DNA from: Blastococcus sp. | Lineage (GTDB): Bacteria; Actinomycetota; Actinomycetes; Mycobacteriales; Geodermatophilaceae | Length of the DNA stretch: 64,000 bases | NCBI GenBank assembly: GCA_025465355.1 | Contig: JAODNN010000106.1 | Coordinates: 17,783 to 81,782, forward strand | Reading direction: 5' to 3' | Shown here: positions 61,700-64,000 of the stretch, piece by piece | Layout of the letters: every line of letters begins with the position of its first letter | Position numbering within the stretch: position 1 is the first letter of the stretch | The notes under the pieces: generated by a model | What the model was told of the DNA's origin: nothing | Seen by the model: the letters and a program-made list of their open reading frames with translations, nothing else | The model's database searches: none | Made by a program: the position numbers and the translations under genes

Positions 61700-63358
61700 T
61701 CAGTAGGTGAACCGTCCGACGGTGGTGCGCAGGTCGGCGGCCATCCGGGAGAGCTCGTCCACCGCGGTGCGGGTCTGGGTGAGCGCCTGGGTGGTCGAGT
61801 CCGCGGCCGCGGAGACCCCGGTGATGTTCTCCGCGATCTGCCCCGAGCCGCTCGCCGCCTCCTGCACCGACCGCGACATCTCATTCGTGGTCGCGGTCTG
61901 CTCCTCCACCGCGCTGGCGATGGTGGTCTGCCGGTCGGAGATCTGCGCCACGATCGAGGAGATCTCCTCGATCGCGGTCACCGCCGCCGTGGTGTCGCCC
62001 TGAATGGCCTGCACCCGCCGGGCGATGTCCTCGGTCGCCTTCGCCGTCTCCTGCGCCAGCTCCTTCACCTCGTTGGCGACCACCGCGAAGCCCTTACCCG
62101 CCTCGCCGGCCCGGGCCGCCTCGATCGTGGCGTTGAGCGCCAGCAGGTTGGTCTGCTCCGCGATCGAGGTGATCACCTTCACCACGTTGCCGATCTCCGC
62201 CGAGGAGTCACCGAGCTTGGCGACGGTGGCGGTGGTCGCCTCCGCGGCGGTCACCGCCCGAGCGGCGACCGCCGAGGCCTCGGCGGCGTTGGAGGCGATC
62301 TCCCGGATGGAAGCCCCCATCTGCTCCGCGCCGGCGGCCACCGTCTGCACGTTCCGCGACACCTCCTCCGCGGCACCGGACACCACACCGGACTGCGCCG
62401 AGGTCTCCTCCGCCGACGCCGAGATCTGCGCCGAAGACGCCGACAGCTCCTCCGAGGACGCCGCCACCGCATCCGCCGAGTCCACGATCTCCGCGATGGT
62501 GCCCGACATGACGTCGGCGGCCGTGTTGAGGGCTGCGGCCATCTGACCGAGCTCGTCGCCACCTCGGACGGGCAGCCGGACGGTCAGGTCGCGCCCCGCC
62601 AAGCGCTCGAGGCCGTTCTTCACCTCACGGACACCACGGACAATGCCCCGGGCGACGGCGAACGCGAGGCTGCCACCGAGGACGAACGCCAGCACGGAGA
62701 CGAGGAGCGAGATGTTCACCGTCTCGGACTTCGCGGCGGCGACCTGCGCCTCGGTACGCGCGACGTGCCCGTCGACCGACGCGACCAGTGCGGTCATGGC
62801 CTTGTCGAGGACATAGAAGACGTCCCACTTGTCACCGCTGGAGAGCGCGTCGCCCTCATCCAGCCGGCCCTGCGCCCAGAGCGCGAAGATCTGGTCGTTG
62901 AAGGCGCTCATCGCCTTCCAGTTCTTCTGGATCACCGCGAGGCTCTGCTTGCCCCGGGAGTCGAGTTGAGACTGGTCCATGGCGAACAGCGCCTCGAACC
63001 CCTTGGCCCCGTCGGTGTAATTCTTGATGTTGTCGCCGCCCGGAGCGGCGGCCTTCGCGCCGCCGTCCACGCGGGCCCGCCAGGCCGTGATGTTCTGCCA
63101 GTTGGCGGCCCAGAGCAGCTCGTACCGGGCGGACTCCACCGTCCGCTGAGCGGCCACGGCCGCGGTGGCCTCTTCGTGCAGCGCGGCGATCCGATGGGAG
63201 CCGACGATCCCGGTGACGGTCGCGGCGACCATCCCGACGACGAGTGCCGCGCTGAGTGCGAAGACGCGCGTGGCGATGCCGCGGTCTCGGTACCAGTGGC
63301 GCACACCGGATTCCGGCGCCCCGAATCGCTCCTGGGGTGATCTGGACATGGTGCTCAC
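61700..63358 (-). CDS. Methyl-accepting chemotaxis protein
   Basis: 552 residues. One N-terminal membrane helix (about 30-50), a periplasmic sensor of about 160 residues, a second helix ([23 protein letters not shown]), a HAMP domain and the signalling domain with the hairpin tip [38 protein letters not shown]. It ends [15 protein letters not shown]; no pentapeptide tether for CheR is apparent. It begins at a GTG (or at the ATG three codons on). The 3' end is copied twice more downstream in the window. Confidence 0.93.
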   Translation of the reverse strand: MSTMSRSPQERFGAPESGVRHWYRDRGIATRVFALSAALVVGMVAATVTGIVGSHRIAALHEEATAAVAAQRTVESARYELLWAANWQNITAWRARVDGGAKAAAPGGDNIKNYTDGAKGFEALFAMDQSQLDSRGKQSLAVIQKNWKAMSAFNDQIFALWAQGRLDEGDALSSGDKWDVFYVLDKAMTALVASVDGHVARTEAQVAAAKSETVNISLLVSVLAFVLGGSLAFAVARGIVRGVREVKNGLERLAGRDLTVRLPVRGGDELGQMAAALNTAADVMSGTIAEIVDSADAVAASSEELSASSAQISASAEETSAQSGVVSGAAEEVSRNVQTVAAGAEQMGASIREIASNAAEASAVAARAVTAAEATTATVAKLGDSSAEIGNVVKVITSIAEQTNLLALNATIEAARAGEAGKGFAVVANEVKELAQETAKATEDIARRVQAIQGDTTAAVTAIEEISSIVAQISDRQTTIASAVEEQTATTNEMSRSVQEAASGSGQIAENITGVSAAADSTTQALTQTRTAVDELSRMAADLRTTVGRFTY

Positions 63359-63568
63359 TTCCGTGCGAGGGGCCCGGTGCGCGGTGACACATCACCGGGA
63401 CGCACGTCCATGGAGTCCGGAAATGCGCTCGCACATGGTCACGCGGGCCACCGGATTACTTAGCACTGAAGGATGCGTGTCGGAAAGGCCGCAGAAGATT
63501 GTTCGATGACCTCATGAATTAGGCGGACATGTCGACATCGACTCCCCACAGGAAAGGGAGAATCGCCC

Positions 63569-63800
63569 TCAGTAGGTGAACCGTCCGACGGTGGTGCGCA
63601 GGTCGACGGCCATCCGGGAGAGCTCGTCCACCGCGGTGCGGGTCTGGGTCAGCGCCTGGGTGGTCGAGTCCGCCGCCGCCGAGACCCCGGTGATGTTCTC
63701 CGCGATCTGCCCCGAGCCCGACGCCGCCTCCTGCACCGAGCGCGACATCTCGTTGGTGGTCGCGGTCTGCTCCTCCACCGCCGAGCGATGGTGGTCTGTC
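63569..63800 (-). pseudogene. Truncated, frameshifted chemoreceptor remnant
   Basis: The stretch matches the last ~75 codons of the chemoreceptor at 61700, from [17 protein letters not shown] to [11 protein letters not shown] and the stop, with a few base changes. Near 63781 one base is missing (ACCGCCGAGCGATGG where the intact gene has ACCGCGCTGGCGATGG), after which homology fades by about 63800 into unrelated DNA. No receptor body precedes it, so it is a remnant of a recombination or deletion between tandem receptor genes. Confidence 0.85.
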
Positions 63801-63811
63801 GGGCGCAGCAC

Positions 63812-63850
63812 TGGCCGGGCAGCATCCGGGGAAGGAATGCTGCCCGGCCA
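63812..63850. terminator. Perfect stem-loop beside the receptor remnant
   Basis: A 14-base perfect stem (TGGCCGGGCAGCAT with ATGCTGCCCGGCCA) around an 11-base loop, between the remnant and the next receptor copy. It probably terminated transcription of the original receptor gene downstream. Confidence 0.65.
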
Positions 63851-63864
63851 CTGTGTGTGGCCTC

Positions 63865-63914
63865 GTCCAGAGGCTCACCCCGAGCGTGCGAGGGGTGAGG
63901 AGGACGGGGTGCTT
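63865..63914 (-). repeat. Stop-codon-associated repeat element, copy 4
   Basis: This stretch immediately after the stop of the 63915 receptor (minus-strand direction) matches the 10451-10503 element. It contains CTCACCCC-GAGCGTGCGA-GGGGTGAG, an 8-base perfect stem, and probably ends that transcript. Confidence 0.6.
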
Positions 63915-64000
63915 TCAGTAGGTGAACCGTCCGACGGTGGTGCGCAGGTCGGCGGCCATCCGGGAGAGCTCGTCCACCGCGGTGCGGGTCTGGGTCAGCG
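63915..64000 (-). CDS. Partial chemoreceptor, C-terminal end only
   Basis: The last 28 codons before the stop, ending [15 protein letters not shown], identical in protein to the receptor at 61700 over this stretch. The rest of the gene lies beyond the right edge. It is the third chemoreceptor 3' end in tandem on this strand. Confidence 0.85.
   Translation of the reverse strand, partial: LTQTRTAVDELSRMAADLRTTVGRFTY

Noticed and set aside
63569..63811. Short independent gene from the GTG near 63811
   Set aside because: The added N-terminus is unrelated sequence joined to receptor C-terminus past a frameshift; it is better explained as a pseudogene fragment.

Overview
The window is high-GC DNA from a motile, aerobic actinobacterium. 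Gene content (mycofactocin locus, CO-dehydrogenase-type maturation genes, SpoIIE-type PP2C phosphatases, a full chemotaxis operon, GTG starts, many apparently leaderless genes) and the style of the intergenic palindromes suggest the Geodermatophilaceae (Blastococcus, Geodermatophilus or Modestobacter). That family assignment is inference; no rRNA gene is present to confirm it. No tRNA, rRNA, CRISPR array, transposase or prophage was found.

Layout. (1) 1-8130, mycofactocin and redox region: a partial AcoR-type regulator, mftF and mftE, a small membrane ORF where mftD would be expected, mftC, mftB and mftA, divergent mftR, an FAD monooxygenase, and an NDMA-dependent alcohol dehydrogenase of the type that uses mycofactocin. 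(2) 8145-11456: XdhC, a CoxE-like VWA protein and a CoxD-like AAA ATPase, which mature molybdenum hydroxylases. (3) 11556-18086: housekeeping and metabolic genes (M18 aminopeptidase, PRC-barrel/DUF2382 protein, DUF3097, aldo-keto reductase, tryptophan 2,3-dioxygenase, MFS transporter). (4) 18199-24504, molybdenum region: moaA-moaD on plus, and a compact minus-strand run HTH-Mop regulator, modA, modB, modC, MocA-like transferase, moaE. (5) 24637-37988: mixed chromosomal genes (DinB-like, RecQ, carbamoyltransferase, acyl-CoA dehydrogenase, GNAT, nuclease, LCP protein, acyl-ACP desaturase, exonuclease III, formaldehyde dehydrogenase, YaaA). (6) 38122-53292, signalling and metabolism: two multidomain SpoIIE phosphatases, a DEAD-box helicase, an amidase, the 1667-residue NAD-glutamate dehydrogenase, a holin-like membrane protein, an AAA ATPase and an anti-sigma-like ATPase. 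(7) 53376-64000, chemotaxis: cheA-cheW, then an unknown protein, then a translationally coupled run cheB-cheR-cheY-cheX-cheY-cheC/X-like, preceded by a tandem array of chemoreceptor genes.

How it works together. The molybdenum region supplies molybdate and part of the cofactor pathway for enzymes whose maturation factors lie in region 2; the structural hydroxylase genes are outside the window. The mycofactocin genes make the redox cofactor that the alcohol dehydrogenase at 6926 is expected to use. The chemotaxis operon is almost complete; flagellar genes probably lie nearby.

Most notable: a split mycofactocin locus without mftD; a family of related elements placed directly after stop codons at four sites; a recurrent TAnnnT box about 6 nt before start codons, indicating leaderless transcripts; a chemoreceptor array containing a truncated, frameshifted copy; a CheA with a histone-H1-like Ala/Lys/Pro linker and two CheW domains; and a palindrome shared between two distant intergenic regions.
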